Part shown: piece by piece, positions 33,966 through 42,065 of the stretch | Layout: every line of letters starts with the position of its first letter | Position numbering within the stretch: the first letter of the stretch is position 1 | Source of the DNA: WLMZ01 sp037139095 | GTDB taxonomy: Bacteria > Actinomycetota > Acidimicrobiia > Acidimicrobiales > Ilumatobacteraceae | Reading direction: 5' to 3' | Assembly (NCBI GenBank): GCA_037139095.1 | Contig: JBAXHD010000010.1 | Coordinates: forward strand, 1 to 64,000 | Length of the DNA stretch: 64,000 nucleotides | The notes under the pieces: generated by a model | Seen by the model: only the letters and a program-made list of their open reading frames with translations | The model's database searches: none | What the model was told of the DNA's origin: nothing | Position numbers and translations under genes: made by a program

Positions 33966-34388
33966 ATGACCCGTCGCGCCCGAGCGATCGGCCAAGAAGA
34001 CGAACGCTCCGATGCGCGCGAGCGTGCCCTCATACTGCTCTACGAGGCCGAGTCGAAGTCGATGGCGCCAACCGATGTCGCCGAAGCGCAAGTCCTTGTG
34101 CCTGACGAACTCACTCGCTTGCTTGTGGGTGGTGTCGAACAGCACGGTCGCGAGATCGACGATCTGATTGCTGCCCACGCCAAGGGGTGGACCCTGCAGC
34201 GCATGCCCACCATCGACCGCAACGTGTTGCGTATCGGTGTGTTTGAGTTGATGTCTCGCCCCGAGGTTCCTGTAGCTGTCATCATCGACGAAGCGGTCGA
34301 GTTAGCCAAGCGCTTCTCTACCGACGACTCCGGAAAATTCGTGAACGGCGTACTGTCAGCCATCGTTGTCAAGGTTCGCGGCGCTTAG
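33966..34388 (+). CDS. nusB: Transcription antitermination factor NusB
   Basis: A 140-residue all-helical NusB that binds boxA RNA with S10 in rRNA antitermination. Typical segments are ARERALILLYEAESKS at the N-terminus, WTLQRMPTIDRNVLRIGVFEL, and PVAVIIDEAVELAKRFSTDDSGKFVNGVLSAI. It is 5 bases downstream of efp, the usual order. It is normally followed by pyrR in this lineage, but here two membrane-protein genes intervene. Confidence 0.95.
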   Translation: MTRRARAIGQEDERSDARERALILLYEAESKSMAPTDVAEAQVLVPDELTRLLVGGVEQHGREIDDLIAAHAKGWTLQRMPTIDRNVLRIGVFELMSRPEVPVAVIIDEAVELAKRFSTDDSGKFVNGVLSAIVVKVRGA

Positions 34389-34418
34389 CCCACAGAGGTC
34401 GTTGCTAAGGTCTCGTCG

Positions 34419-35819
34419 ATGACGGCGACTGAGCACAGCGACCTTACTGTGACCCGCAAGGGAGACGCTCCGGCAGGGTTCAATGGGCGCGATCACGCTC
34501 TGACATCACAGATCGCCGTTGCAATTACAGCGTTCGCGGTGATGTTGTTCATGGTGCGAGTCTTCGGCGGCTTGTGGCCACGCGGATTCAAGATCTTCTT
34601 CCCCGACTCGTTCTCGTTTCTCAATGCTGCTCGGCTCACCCCGTTCTCGCCAGCGTTCTATGCAGCCGAACGTCCCATTGCGTTTCCGACACTGTTGTTT
34701 CTGTTGGGGCGCAGCACGGCACTCACCATCGCTGTGCAGACAGCGTTGTATGCGCTGGCGTTTGTCTTCGCGGCGCGTACTGCGTGGATAGTGCTGCACC
34801 ATCACATTGCTCGGGTGGTCGGTATTGCCGCGCTCTGCGTCATCGCCCTTGAGCCCCGGTTCGCGTTGTGGAACTCGCACATCCTGAGCGAATCGCTCGG
34901 AATGACTTTGTCGCTGATGTCGGTCATGCTGTGGTGTCGCTTTTCTGCGCAGCCAACAGTGGTGCGTTTGAGGTGGGCGAGTCTTGCAACTATTGCTTGG
35001 TTGACTGCGCGCGATTCCAACGTTCCGCCCTGGGCCGCAGTTGGTGTGCCGGCATTGTTGCTTGCCTCGTTTTGGTGGCGCAGCGCCGACCGCGATCTTC
35101 GCATCGCCATGCGCCGGTGGGGGGCCGTCACTCTTGTGGTGTGCCTTGGCGTCACTCTCACTCAGGCAGCCAACGGCCGCAACCGTTACGCCACCTTGAA
35201 CAACGTCGGACAACGTGTGTTGCCATACGGCAATCTCACCAAGTGGTTTGTCGATCAGGGAATGCCGATGAGCGACGCCTTGCTCGAACGCACCGGGTCA
35301 AGCAGTTTCGACGACGGATGGAAGATGCTTAACAGCGCAGATCTTGTCGACTTTCGTGCGTGGGCGAGGGGCCCGGGCCAACGCGAAATGCTCATGTCGT
35401 ATGTTCGTTTTGCTCCCCATTGGGTACGCAGTTTGAGGGCCGACTTGCCCGTGTTGCTGGCATCGAATCAAGCCGAGTACGACGCCTTTCACGTGGCTGC
35501 TCGATTGCCGAAGGTGCCATCGAATCAACTCGGAGGACCCACCACGTCGTTCGGGCTGCTCGTGTGGACCCTTGCTGCAGCTGGTGGTATCGCCTTGGCT
35601 GCGCGACGACGCCGGATTCAAGCCGTGGTGTTGCTGCTGCTGTTGGTGTCAACATTCGTCGACCTGTACATGGCATACGTTGGCGACTCTGTAGAGGTGC
35701 AACGACACATGGTTGGGCCGTTGTCGCGCATGGTCATCATCATGACGATGTGCATCTGCGTCGGAGTCGACTCGATAGTGACCTCTGTGAAACAGCGGCG
35801 GGAAGCGGCTGCGTCATGA
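34419..35819 (+). CDS. Polytopic membrane protein, GT-C glycosyltransferase-like
   Basis: A 466-residue membrane protein with about ten hydrophobic helices. The loop after helix 1 contains FFPDSFSFLNAARLTPFSPAFY, with an acidic residue early in the first outer loop, followed by RPIAFPTLLFLLG, a layout resembling polyprenyl-phosphate-dependent GT-C transferases. There is also NSHILSESLGMTLSL, reminiscent of the second-loop Ser-Glu motif of that class. The donor and acceptor are unknown. It starts 30 bases after nusB and overlaps the next membrane gene (ATGA). Confidence 0.72.
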   Translation: MTATEHSDLTVTRKGDAPAGFNGRDHALTSQIAVAITAFAVMLFMVRVFGGLWPRGFKIFFPDSFSFLNAARLTPFSPAFYAAERPIAFPTLLFLLGRSTALTIAVQTALYALAFVFAARTAWIVLHHHIARVVGIAALCVIALEPRFALWNSHILSESLGMTLSLMSVMLWCRFSAQPTVVRLRWASLATIAWLTARDSNVPPWAAVGVPALLLASFWWRSADRDLRIAMRRWGAVTLVVCLGVTLTQAANGRNRYATLNNVGQRVLPYGNLTKWFVDQGMPMSDALLERTGSSSFDDGWKMLNSADLVDFRAWARGPGQREMLMSYVRFAPHWVRSLRADLPVLLASNQAEYDAFHVAARLPKVPSNQLGGPTTSFGLLVWTLAAAGGIALAARRRRIQAVVLLLLLVSTFVDLYMAYVGDSVEVQRHMVGPLSRMVIIMTMCICVGVDSIVTSVKQRREAAAS

Positions 35820-37960
35820 TCAATCGGCATTGGCGACGCGCGATTCTGTTCATCACGGTCTTCATCGTTGGCGCGTTCGTTGTTGCCGCGTTCTTCGATA
35901 ACGAGTTTCGGTCTCGCAGTTGGGACCCTCAACAAATGCGCGACTATGTCGAGCGAACCATTCACTTCGGTGGCACGTTCTACGAGAACGGTCTGCTGAA
36001 CAAGGGGCCGCTCGAGCCTGTGGTGTATCGATTGGCGGCGGCGCTCACATCGTGGGAGGGCTTCTGGTACGCGATCTCGTTCTTCATTTTGATCGTCAGC
36101 GGCCTGATCGCTTGGGCTGCCAGTCGCGCTGCTCAAGTTGTCGGTGGTCATCGGTTGCTCGGGGCAGCGCTGGGCATCGGTGTGTTCTTTCATTTCACGT
36201 TGGGCAAAGCCGATTACGCCGGCGTTCTGTACAGCCGCAACATGATTGTCGGGTTGTTCGCTGCTGCGTGGCTCGTGGCCTTATCGCCAAAAGCGTGGGC
36301 ACCTCAGCGTGCGTGGCAGTCATCGATCGTCATCGGCGTGCTGCTCGGCTTAGCAACCCAAACACTGCTGGTCTGTGCGATTGCGGCCGCAGCGGTTGGC
36401 TACGTCGCGTGGTCAGAAATCAACGACATTTTCGACGACGCGCTATATCGCAAGTGTCGCCGCACGCTCATCGTCACGCCCGTGGCGGTGACCTTGTCAG
36501 CGCCGTTCTACTACATCGCGCGCGGGCGATTCGATGAGTTCTGGAGCGGATGGTGGACCTACGCGCTGTATCAAAACAGCGGCACGGGTCGCAGCCTCGC
36601 CAACCAACTCGCCTATGGGCGAGAAGTCATTTTGCGCTACTACCGCACATGGCCCGTGTCGCTCATCATCGTGGTCACCTTTGTCGTGATGACCATCGCT
36701 CTCTGGCGCACGCTCGAACGCCGCGAGCGGACCGTGCATGTGAGCATTTCGTTGTGGTTCATTGGTGCGTGGGTCGAACTGGTTCTCGGTCAGCGTTACT
36801 CGTCGCACTACTTCGCGATCTTGGCCGTGCCCACAGCATTGATGGCCGCTGTCGTTGTTGGACATATCTACCGATTGGTTCAACGCGAGCGCGGCGACTT
36901 CCGTAGCGTTGTTGCTTGGCCCTTGATTGCAAGTGTTCTCACCGTGGCAGCGTGGGGTGGCCAACATCTCGACCTCGGCTTGCAGGCGGCCAGCAAGTTC
37001 ACCAGTGTGCATCAAGCCGCAGCCGCGCGGGCCGCCAACACTCCGGGCAACGAGCGCACTGTGAGGGCCACGCTCGATCTCGTGTCGAAGGCCGACGACC
37101 CATTGCTCGCTTGGACTGAGTTTCCATGGCCGTACCTCAACTTCCGTCGCGTGTCGGCCACACGCTTCATTTGGAAGAGCTTCATGCTGGGCCAGATCTA
37201 TTTCGGCCGCACGGGGCCGCAGTACGTGCTGCCCAAGACTTGGCAGTGGTTTGCTGACGACATGCGTGAAGCGAAGCCCGCAGCGTTCCTTGAAGAGACC
37301 GCATTGCCGCTCACCCCCGACACCCCGTTCGCTGATTACGTGGCAGCCAACTTCGACATCGCTTATGCCGGCCCCGACTACAAGATCTACTTGCGCCACG
37401 ACCAGGCGGCTGCGGTGCTGCGCGGCGATCGAGGTCGTCTGGTCACTCCGTCTACTTCCTTTGGTACCGCTACAAAGTGGAAGGTTCAGGCTGGCGGGGC
37501 GTCGCTCGCTGTCGACTCAGGCAGCCCAGTAGAAGATGCACTGCAACTCAGTGCTTCGCTGTGCACGCGTATCTCGGGTACCTATCTCGCCCAGCCAGGT
37601 GCGGGCGGTTCGTTCTTGTCGTTCAGGTTCGATAATCCTGCGACCACAACGGATCACATGCGCTTGAACATTGTTGATTCACGGGCGATGTCGGGAAGCG
37701 ACACCACGGTGTTCGAGTCGGTGCCGTTGAGTTCGGGTACTCCCGACGATGCAGAGTCTGAGGTGACAGATCTCGCCCCGCACGACTTTGCGGTGGTTGT
37801 CGGCAGCGCGTCGGCCGCACTGGTGATCGACGGAGAGATTCGCGCCGCCGTTCGGCTCGACGGCGAAACGAACGTTTCGCTTGAGGTTCGCAACGGAGGA
37901 GTGTTGCTCAGCGACCTGCACGTTGGGTCACCGCCCCCAAACAGCGGGTGTGGTGGCTAG
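35816..37960 (+). CDS. Large membrane protein with extracytoplasmic C-terminal domain
   Basis: A 714-residue protein. Residues ~8-450 contain about ten transmembrane helices (for example AILFITVFIVGAFVVAAFF at the start); the N-terminal outer loop NEFRSRSWDPQQMRDYVER, then GLLNKGPLEP, again resembles GT-C proteins. From about residue 480 it is soluble, probably outside, and the last 200 residues are beta-rich (SFLSFRFDNPATTTDHMRLNIVD), like a carbohydrate-binding or jelly-roll module. ATG at 35816 overlaps the previous stop; a longer in-frame reading from 35360 is inside that gene and is rejected. It ends 71 bases before pyrR. No exact function is recognised. Confidence 0.72.
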   Translation: MINRHWRRAILFITVFIVGAFVVAAFFDNEFRSRSWDPQQMRDYVERTIHFGGTFYENGLLNKGPLEPVVYRLAAALTSWEGFWYAISFFILIVSGLIAWAASRAAQVVGGHRLLGAALGIGVFFHFTLGKADYAGVLYSRNMIVGLFAAAWLVALSPKAWAPQRAWQSSIVIGVLLGLATQTLLVCAIAAAAVGYVAWSEINDIFDDALYRKCRRTLIVTPVAVTLSAPFYYIARGRFDEFWSGWWTYALYQNSGTGRSLANQLAYGREVILRYYRTWPVSLIIVVTFVVMTIALWRTLERRERTVHVSISLWFIGAWVELVLGQRYSSHYFAILAVPTALMAAVVVGHIYRLVQRERGDFRSVVAWPLIASVLTVAAWGGQHLDLGLQAASKFTSVHQAAAARAANTPGNERTVRATLDLVSKADDPLLAWTEFPWPYLNFRRVSATRFIWKSFMLGQIYFGRTGPQYVLPKTWQWFADDMREAKPAAFLEETALPLTPDTPFADYVAANFDIAYAGPDYKIYLRHDQAAAVLRGDRGRLVTPSTSFGTATKWKVQAGGASLAVDSGSPVEDALQLSASLCTRISGTYLAQPGAGGSFLSFRFDNPATTTDHMRLNIVDSRAMSGSDTTVFESVPLSSGTPDDAESEVTDLAPHDFAVVVGSASAALVIDGEIRAAVRLDGETNVSLEVRNGGVLLSDLHVGSPPPNSGCGG

Positions 37961-37987
37961 CCCGTTCGACTGCTATGGTTCCGTCAG

Positions 37988-38018
37988 CCGTAAAACGGGT
38001 CCAGAGAGGCCCGAACGG
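37988..38018 (+). promoter_or_regulatory. PyrR-binding RNA hairpin overlapping the pyrR ribosome site
   Basis: CCGT (37988-37991) pairs with ACGG (38015-38018), and CGGG (37996-37999) with CCCG (38010-38013), separated by an AAAA/A bulge. The loop is UCCAGAGAGG, which matches the known PyrR recognition loop (UCCnGnGAGG). The 3' arm shares two G with the Shine-Dalgarno GGAGGAG (38017-38023) of pyrR. PyrR loaded with UMP should stabilise the hairpin and block translation, as described for mycobacteria. No terminator/antiterminator pair is seen, so control is likely translational. Confidence 0.8.
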
Positions 38019-38031
38019 AGGAGAAAGCAAC

Positions 38032-38631
38032 ATGTCCGGTCATGACCTCAATTCAGATCACGTCGCCACGCCTCCTGTCGGAGGCGTTTTTCGTATCAAG
38101 GCTGAGGTTCTTGGAGCCGACGACATTCGCCGTGCGGTCACCCGAATCGCCCATGAGATACTCGAGCGCAACAAGGGCCTTGACAACGTAGTGCTCGTTG
38201 GCTTGCAGCGCGGTGGGGTCTGGATCGCCCAGCTGTTGGCAGAGACAATCTCACGGGTCGAGCCGGGCACCAACGTGCCGGTTGGCGCCGTCGATGTCTC
38301 GATGTATCGCGACGACATCGGGCTTCGCCCGGTAACCCCCGGATCTGTCACCGACATTCCGGTCGACCTTGATGGACGAGTGGTGGTGCTCGTCGACGAC
38401 GTGTTGTTCACCGGTCGCACCGTTCGTGCCGCGCTCGACGCGCTCAACGAATACGGCCGGCCGCGCATGGTGCAACTTGCGGTGCTGATCGATCGCGGGC
38501 ATCGCGAACTGCCGATTCGCCCCGACTTCGTTGGCAAGAACCTCCCGAGCAGCAGCGACGAAGACGTGCGAGTCACACCCGATGGCGTGGTCATCGGTCA
38601 TCGCGAGACCACCGGCGAGGCGGCATCATGA
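38032..38631 (+). CDS. pyrR: Bifunctional pyr operon regulator / uracil phosphoribosyltransferase
   Basis: A 199-residue PyrR. The PRPP-binding motif is VVLVDDVLFTGRTVRAALDAL at about residue 120; upstream lies NVVLVGLQRGGVWIAQLLAE and the family-typical PVGAVDVSMYRDDI; near the end LAVLIDRGHRELPIRPDFVGKNLP. It senses UMP/UTP and binds the leader RNA just upstream of its own gene. The N-terminal ~20 residues are longer than in Bacillus. ATG at 38032 has the strong GGAGGAG site. It overlaps pyrB by 4 bases (ATGA). Confidence 0.95.
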   Translation: MSGHDLNSDHVATPPVGGVFRIKAEVLGADDIRRAVTRIAHEILERNKGLDNVVLVGLQRGGVWIAQLLAETISRVEPGTNVPVGAVDVSMYRDDIGLRPVTPGSVTDIPVDLDGRVVVLVDDVLFTGRTVRAALDALNEYGRPRMVQLAVLIDRGHRELPIRPDFVGKNLPSSSDEDVRVTPDGVVIGHRETTGEAAS

Positions 38632-39569
38632 AGCACCTCCGATCAATCGACGAACTCGGTGTCGCGGGCCTGCACCGTCTGCTCGACCTCAGCGACCATA
38701 TGGCCGAGATCAATCGGCGTCCTGTGCCCAAGGTGCCAGCGCTGCGCGGCAAGACAGTTGTCAGCTTGTTCTTCGAAGACAGCACTCGTACCCGGCTCAG
38801 CTTTGAGACCGCAGCAAAGCGTCTGAGCGCCGACACGATGACCTTCAGCGTGAGCACCAGCAGCGTGAACAAAGGCGAGAGCCTTCGCGACACCATCGAG
38901 ACCGTCGCTGCAATGGGGGTCGATGCCTTCGTGGTGCGCCACAAGAGCAGCGGCGTGCCCTGGCAGATCAGCAACTGGACCGACGCTGCCGTGGTCAATG
39001 CCGGCGATGGCTGGCACGAACATCCCACCCAAGCCCTGCTCGATTGCTACACGGTTCGCACTGCACTCAATCGGCCCGACGGGTTCAACGGGCTCCACAT
39101 AGCAATCGTTGGCGATATCAAACACAGCCGCGTAGCGCGCAGCAATGTGTGGGCCTTTGCGGCACTTGGCGCACGCGTCACCTTGGTGGCGCCGCACACA
39201 TTGCTGCCGCCGTCGCTCGAGGGTTGGCCAGTCGATGTCGCTCATCACATCGACGATGTGGTCGATCGTGTCGACGTGCTGTACATGTTGCGGATGCAGC
39301 GGGAGCGCATGCACGAAGCACTCGTTCCGAGCTTGCGCGAATACACATCTCGATTTGGTCTCACCCCCGATCGTGCCGATCGTTTGCAAGCGCACGCCTT
39401 GGTGATGCATCCCGGTCCGATGAACCGTGGCGTCGAGATGGCGGTCGACCCTGCAGAGTTGCCTGGCTCGGTGATCACCCAACAGGTAACCAACGGCGTC
39501 AGCGTGCGTATGGCAGTTCTATTCGATCTTCTCGGTAGTGGTTCGGGATTGGCAGGGGAGGCGTCGTGA
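38628..39569 (+). CDS. pyrB: Aspartate carbamoyltransferase catalytic subunit
   Basis: A 313-residue transcarbamoylase joining carbamoyl phosphate and aspartate. The carbamoyl phosphate site FEDSTRTRLSFETAAKRL lies at about residue 46, the HPTQALLD motif near 128, and the aspartate-binding end HPGPMNRGVEMA near 260. There is no pyrI regulatory subunit gene, as in other Gram-positives; control comes from PyrR. Overlaps of 4 bases with pyrR and pyrC show a single tightly coupled operon. Confidence 0.96.
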   Translation: MKHLRSIDELGVAGLHRLLDLSDHMAEINRRPVPKVPALRGKTVVSLFFEDSTRTRLSFETAAKRLSADTMTFSVSTSSVNKGESLRDTIETVAAMGVDAFVVRHKSSGVPWQISNWTDAAVVNAGDGWHEHPTQALLDCYTVRTALNRPDGFNGLHIAIVGDIKHSRVARSNVWAFAALGARVTLVAPHTLLPPSLEGWPVDVAHHIDDVVDRVDVLYMLRMQRERMHEALVPSLREYTSRFGLTPDRADRLQAHALVMHPGPMNRGVEMAVDPAELPGSVITQQVTNGVSVRMAVLFDLLGSGSGLAGEAS

Positions 39570-40858
39570 CCGACGTGAACAACACATCCGTCGTCATTAA
39601 GGGCGGCACAATTCTCGACCAGCGCGGCGAGCTCGTTGCCGATGTGCGCATCGAGGGTGGGGTCATCACCGAGGTTGGGTCGTCGCTCACCGGCGATCGT
39701 GTGCTCGACGCCAGTGGGTGCATGGTCAGCCCCGGCTTTGTCGATCTGCATGTGCACCTGCGCGAGCCCGGCCGTGAAGAGGCCGAGACTGTCGAAACCG
39801 GTTCACGAGCTGCGGCGCTTGGCGGCTTTACCGCTGTTGTTGCAATGCCCAACACCGAGCCGCCTCACGACACTGTCGCCGTGGTGCAGATGGTGCGCCG
39901 CCTCGGCGAACAAGCCGGGTTGTGCGAAGTGCTACCTAGCGGATGCATCACCGTTGGTCGCGCTGGCGAAGTGCTGGCACCGATGGCCGAGCTCGCCGCT
40001 GCTGGGGTGCACATCTTCACCGACGACGGCACTGGCGTTCAGGATCCGTTGCTCATGCGCCGGGCGCTCGAGTACGCAAAGAGCCTTGGCATCCTTCTCG
40101 CCCAGCACTGCGAGGTCAGCCGGCTCACCGAAGGCGCCGTGATGCACGAGGGCGGCTGCTGTTCGCGGCTTGGCGTTCCAGGCTGGCCGTCGGTCGCCGA
40201 AGAGCTCATGGTCTTTCGCGACATCGAACTCTCGCGGCTCACCGGCGCACCAGTTCACTTTCTTCATCTCTCTACGGCGAAGAGTGTCGATCTGGTTCGG
40301 GCGGCGAAAGCCGAAGGGTTGCTCGTTACCGCCGAGGCGGCCCCGCATCACTTCACGCTCACCGACGAACTGCTGTCGGGCTTCGACCCGATTTTCAAAG
40401 TGAACCCACCGTTGCGCGAACTCACCGACGTGATCGCCGTGCGGCAAGGTCTCGCCGACGGCACCATCGATGCCATCGCCACCGATCACGCGCCGCATCC
40501 TCCAGAACTCAAAGAGATGCCGCTCGATCAAGCGCCTCCCGGCATGCTTGGGCTCGAAACGTCTCTTGCCCTGTCCATCAGCGAACTCGGCCTTCCGCTG
40601 CAACAGGTGGTTGGTTTGCTCTCATGGAAGCCAGCGGCAATTGCTGGAGTGGCTGATCGCCATGGGCGTGCGCTCGAGGTCGGAGCGCCAGCGAACATCA
40701 CGGTCTTCGACCCAAATCTGGTCTGGACTGTCTCGTCGAGTGGGCTCGCGAGCAAGAGCCGCAATACCCCGTACGCAGGCCGTTCAGTGCGCGGCAAGGT
40801 GCGCCACACCGTGTTCGGTGGCAATCCGGTGGTTGTCGATGGACAGGCCCAACGATGA
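39566..40858 (+). CDS. pyrC: Dihydroorotase, class I
   Basis: A 430-residue zinc amidohydrolase closing carbamoyl aspartate to dihydroorotate. The metal motif is GFVDLHVHLREPGREEAET (HxH at about residue 58-62), with AMPNTEPP, then AEAAPHHFTLTDE (His) and ATDHAPHPPELK (the catalytic Asp). Length and motifs fit the class I enzyme often found with PyrB. It starts with GTG overlapping pyrB and ends 34 bases before carA. The C-terminus GRSVRGKVRHTVFGGNPVV is typical. Confidence 0.96.
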   Translation: MTDVNNTSVVIKGGTILDQRGELVADVRIEGGVITEVGSSLTGDRVLDASGCMVSPGFVDLHVHLREPGREEAETVETGSRAAALGGFTAVVAMPNTEPPHDTVAVVQMVRRLGEQAGLCEVLPSGCITVGRAGEVLAPMAELAAAGVHIFTDDGTGVQDPLLMRRALEYAKSLGILLAQHCEVSRLTEGAVMHEGGCCSRLGVPGWPSVAEELMVFRDIELSRLTGAPVHFLHLSTAKSVDLVRAAKAEGLLVTAEAAPHHFTLTDELLSGFDPIFKVNPPLRELTDVIAVRQGLADGTIDAIATDHAPHPPELKEMPLDQAPPGMLGLETSLALSISELGLPLQQVVGLLSWKPAAIAGVADRHGRALEVGAPANITVFDPNLVWTVSSSGLASKSRNTPYAGRSVRGKVRHTVFGGNPVVVDGQAQR

Positions 40859-40892
40859 ATGAATATGCAAGCTGCTGTATGATTATGCAAGG

Positions 40893-42065
40893 ATGGATAT
40901 TGTGACGATTCAAGAAGCGGCTCTCGTGCTCTCCGACGGAAGTGTGTTTGAGGGCGAACTGATCGGCGCTGCGCCGGCGTCTGGCATTGCCAGCGGCGAA
41001 GTGGTGTTCAACACGGTGCTGTCCGGCTACCAAGAGGTGATCACCGACCCAAGCTATGCCGGCCAGATCATCACCTTCACCTACCCACACATTGGCAACT
41101 ACGGAGCATCCCTCGCCGACTTTGAGTCGCGTCGGTTGTTCTGCCGAGGTGTCATTGTTCGCGATCTCGCTCGGCGTGAGTCGAACTATCGCTCTGACGC
41201 TCATCTCGATGCGGTGCTCAAGCGCTACGGCGTCAGCGGCATAGCGGGTATCGACACCCGTCGTCTGACTCGGCTCTTGCGTGATTCAGGAGCGATGAGC
41301 GGCGCATTTGGTACGGCCGACGTCGCCTCACTTCGCGCGGCGGCTAACGCCGAACCTGGCACTGATGGTGTCGATCTCGTTTCGCAAGTCACAACGGCCG
41401 CTCCGTACACGGTTGGTTCGGGCGATCGTCGAATTGTCGCTTACGACTTCGGCATCAAATACTCCATCGTCGATTACCTCGCCACGCTCGGCACGGTCAT
41501 CGTGGTGCCCGCTCATACCAGTGCCGAAGAGGTGCTCTCGTTGGCGCCGAGCGGTGTCTTCTTGTCGAACGGGCCGGGCGATCCGTCAGTGCTCGACTAC
41601 GCCGTCGACTCCATCCGCAACTTGGTTGGCCGAGTGCCGGTGTTCGGAATCTGCCTGGGTCATCAGTTGCTCAGCCGTGCGCTTGGCGGAACCACCTTCA
41701 AATTGCCGTTCGGTCATCACGGCGGCAACCATCCAGTGCGTCACGTTGCTAGCGGCAAGGTCGAGATCACCAGTCAGAACCACAACTTCTGTGTCGATCC
41801 CGATTCGCTCGAGGGCATTGTCGACATCACTCACATCAACCTCAACGATCACACCAACGAAGGAATGTCAGTGCGTAATCAGGCTGCGTTCAGCGTGCAG
41901 TATCACCCCGAGGCTGGCCCCGGACCGCACGATGCGAGCTACTTGTTTGGCATGTTTGAAGACATGATGGACGACCCCATTTCTTGGCGTGACCGCCCAA
42001 TGGTGCGCCGGGCTACACCCACCCGAACGCCCGGACTCCCACAAGCTGAATTGGGCGTGGCCTGA
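40893..42065 (+). CDS. carA: Carbamoyl-phosphate synthase, small (glutaminase) subunit
   Basis: A ~390-residue glutaminase subunit. The N-terminal domain has GYQEVITDPSYAGQIITFTYPHIGNYG, the C-terminal class I amidotransferase has VFLSNGPGDPS, then GICLGHQLLSRALG with the catalytic Cys, and QYHPEAGPGPHD with the His-Glu pair. The ATG at 40893 lies directly against the AAGG ribosome site; the GTG at 40902, behind AAGGATGGA, may be the true start. The short gap before the gene contains a direct repeat TATGCAAG (40864-40871 and 40884-40891). The stop overlaps carB by one base. Confidence 0.95.
   Translation: MDIVTIQEAALVLSDGSVFEGELIGAAPASGIASGEVVFNTVLSGYQEVITDPSYAGQIITFTYPHIGNYGASLADFESRRLFCRGVIVRDLARRESNYRSDAHLDAVLKRYGVSGIAGIDTRRLTRLLRDSGAMSGAFGTADVASLRAAANAEPGTDGVDLVSQVTTAAPYTVGSGDRRIVAYDFGIKYSIVDYLATLGTVIVVPAHTSAEEVLSLAPSGVFLSNGPGDPSVLDYAVDSIRNLVGRVPVFGICLGHQLLSRALGGTTFKLPFGHHGGNHPVRHVASGKVEITSQNHNFCVDPDSLEGIVDITHINLNDHTNEGMSVRNQAAFSVQYHPEAGPGPHDASYLFGMFEDMMDDPISWRDRPMVRRATPTRTPGLPQAELGVA

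Noticed and set aside
35360..35815. N-terminal extension of the second membrane protein
   Set aside because: It lies wholly inside the preceding membrane gene and gives a non-hydrophobic, low-complexity sequence; ATG at 35816 with ATGA overlap is the natural start.
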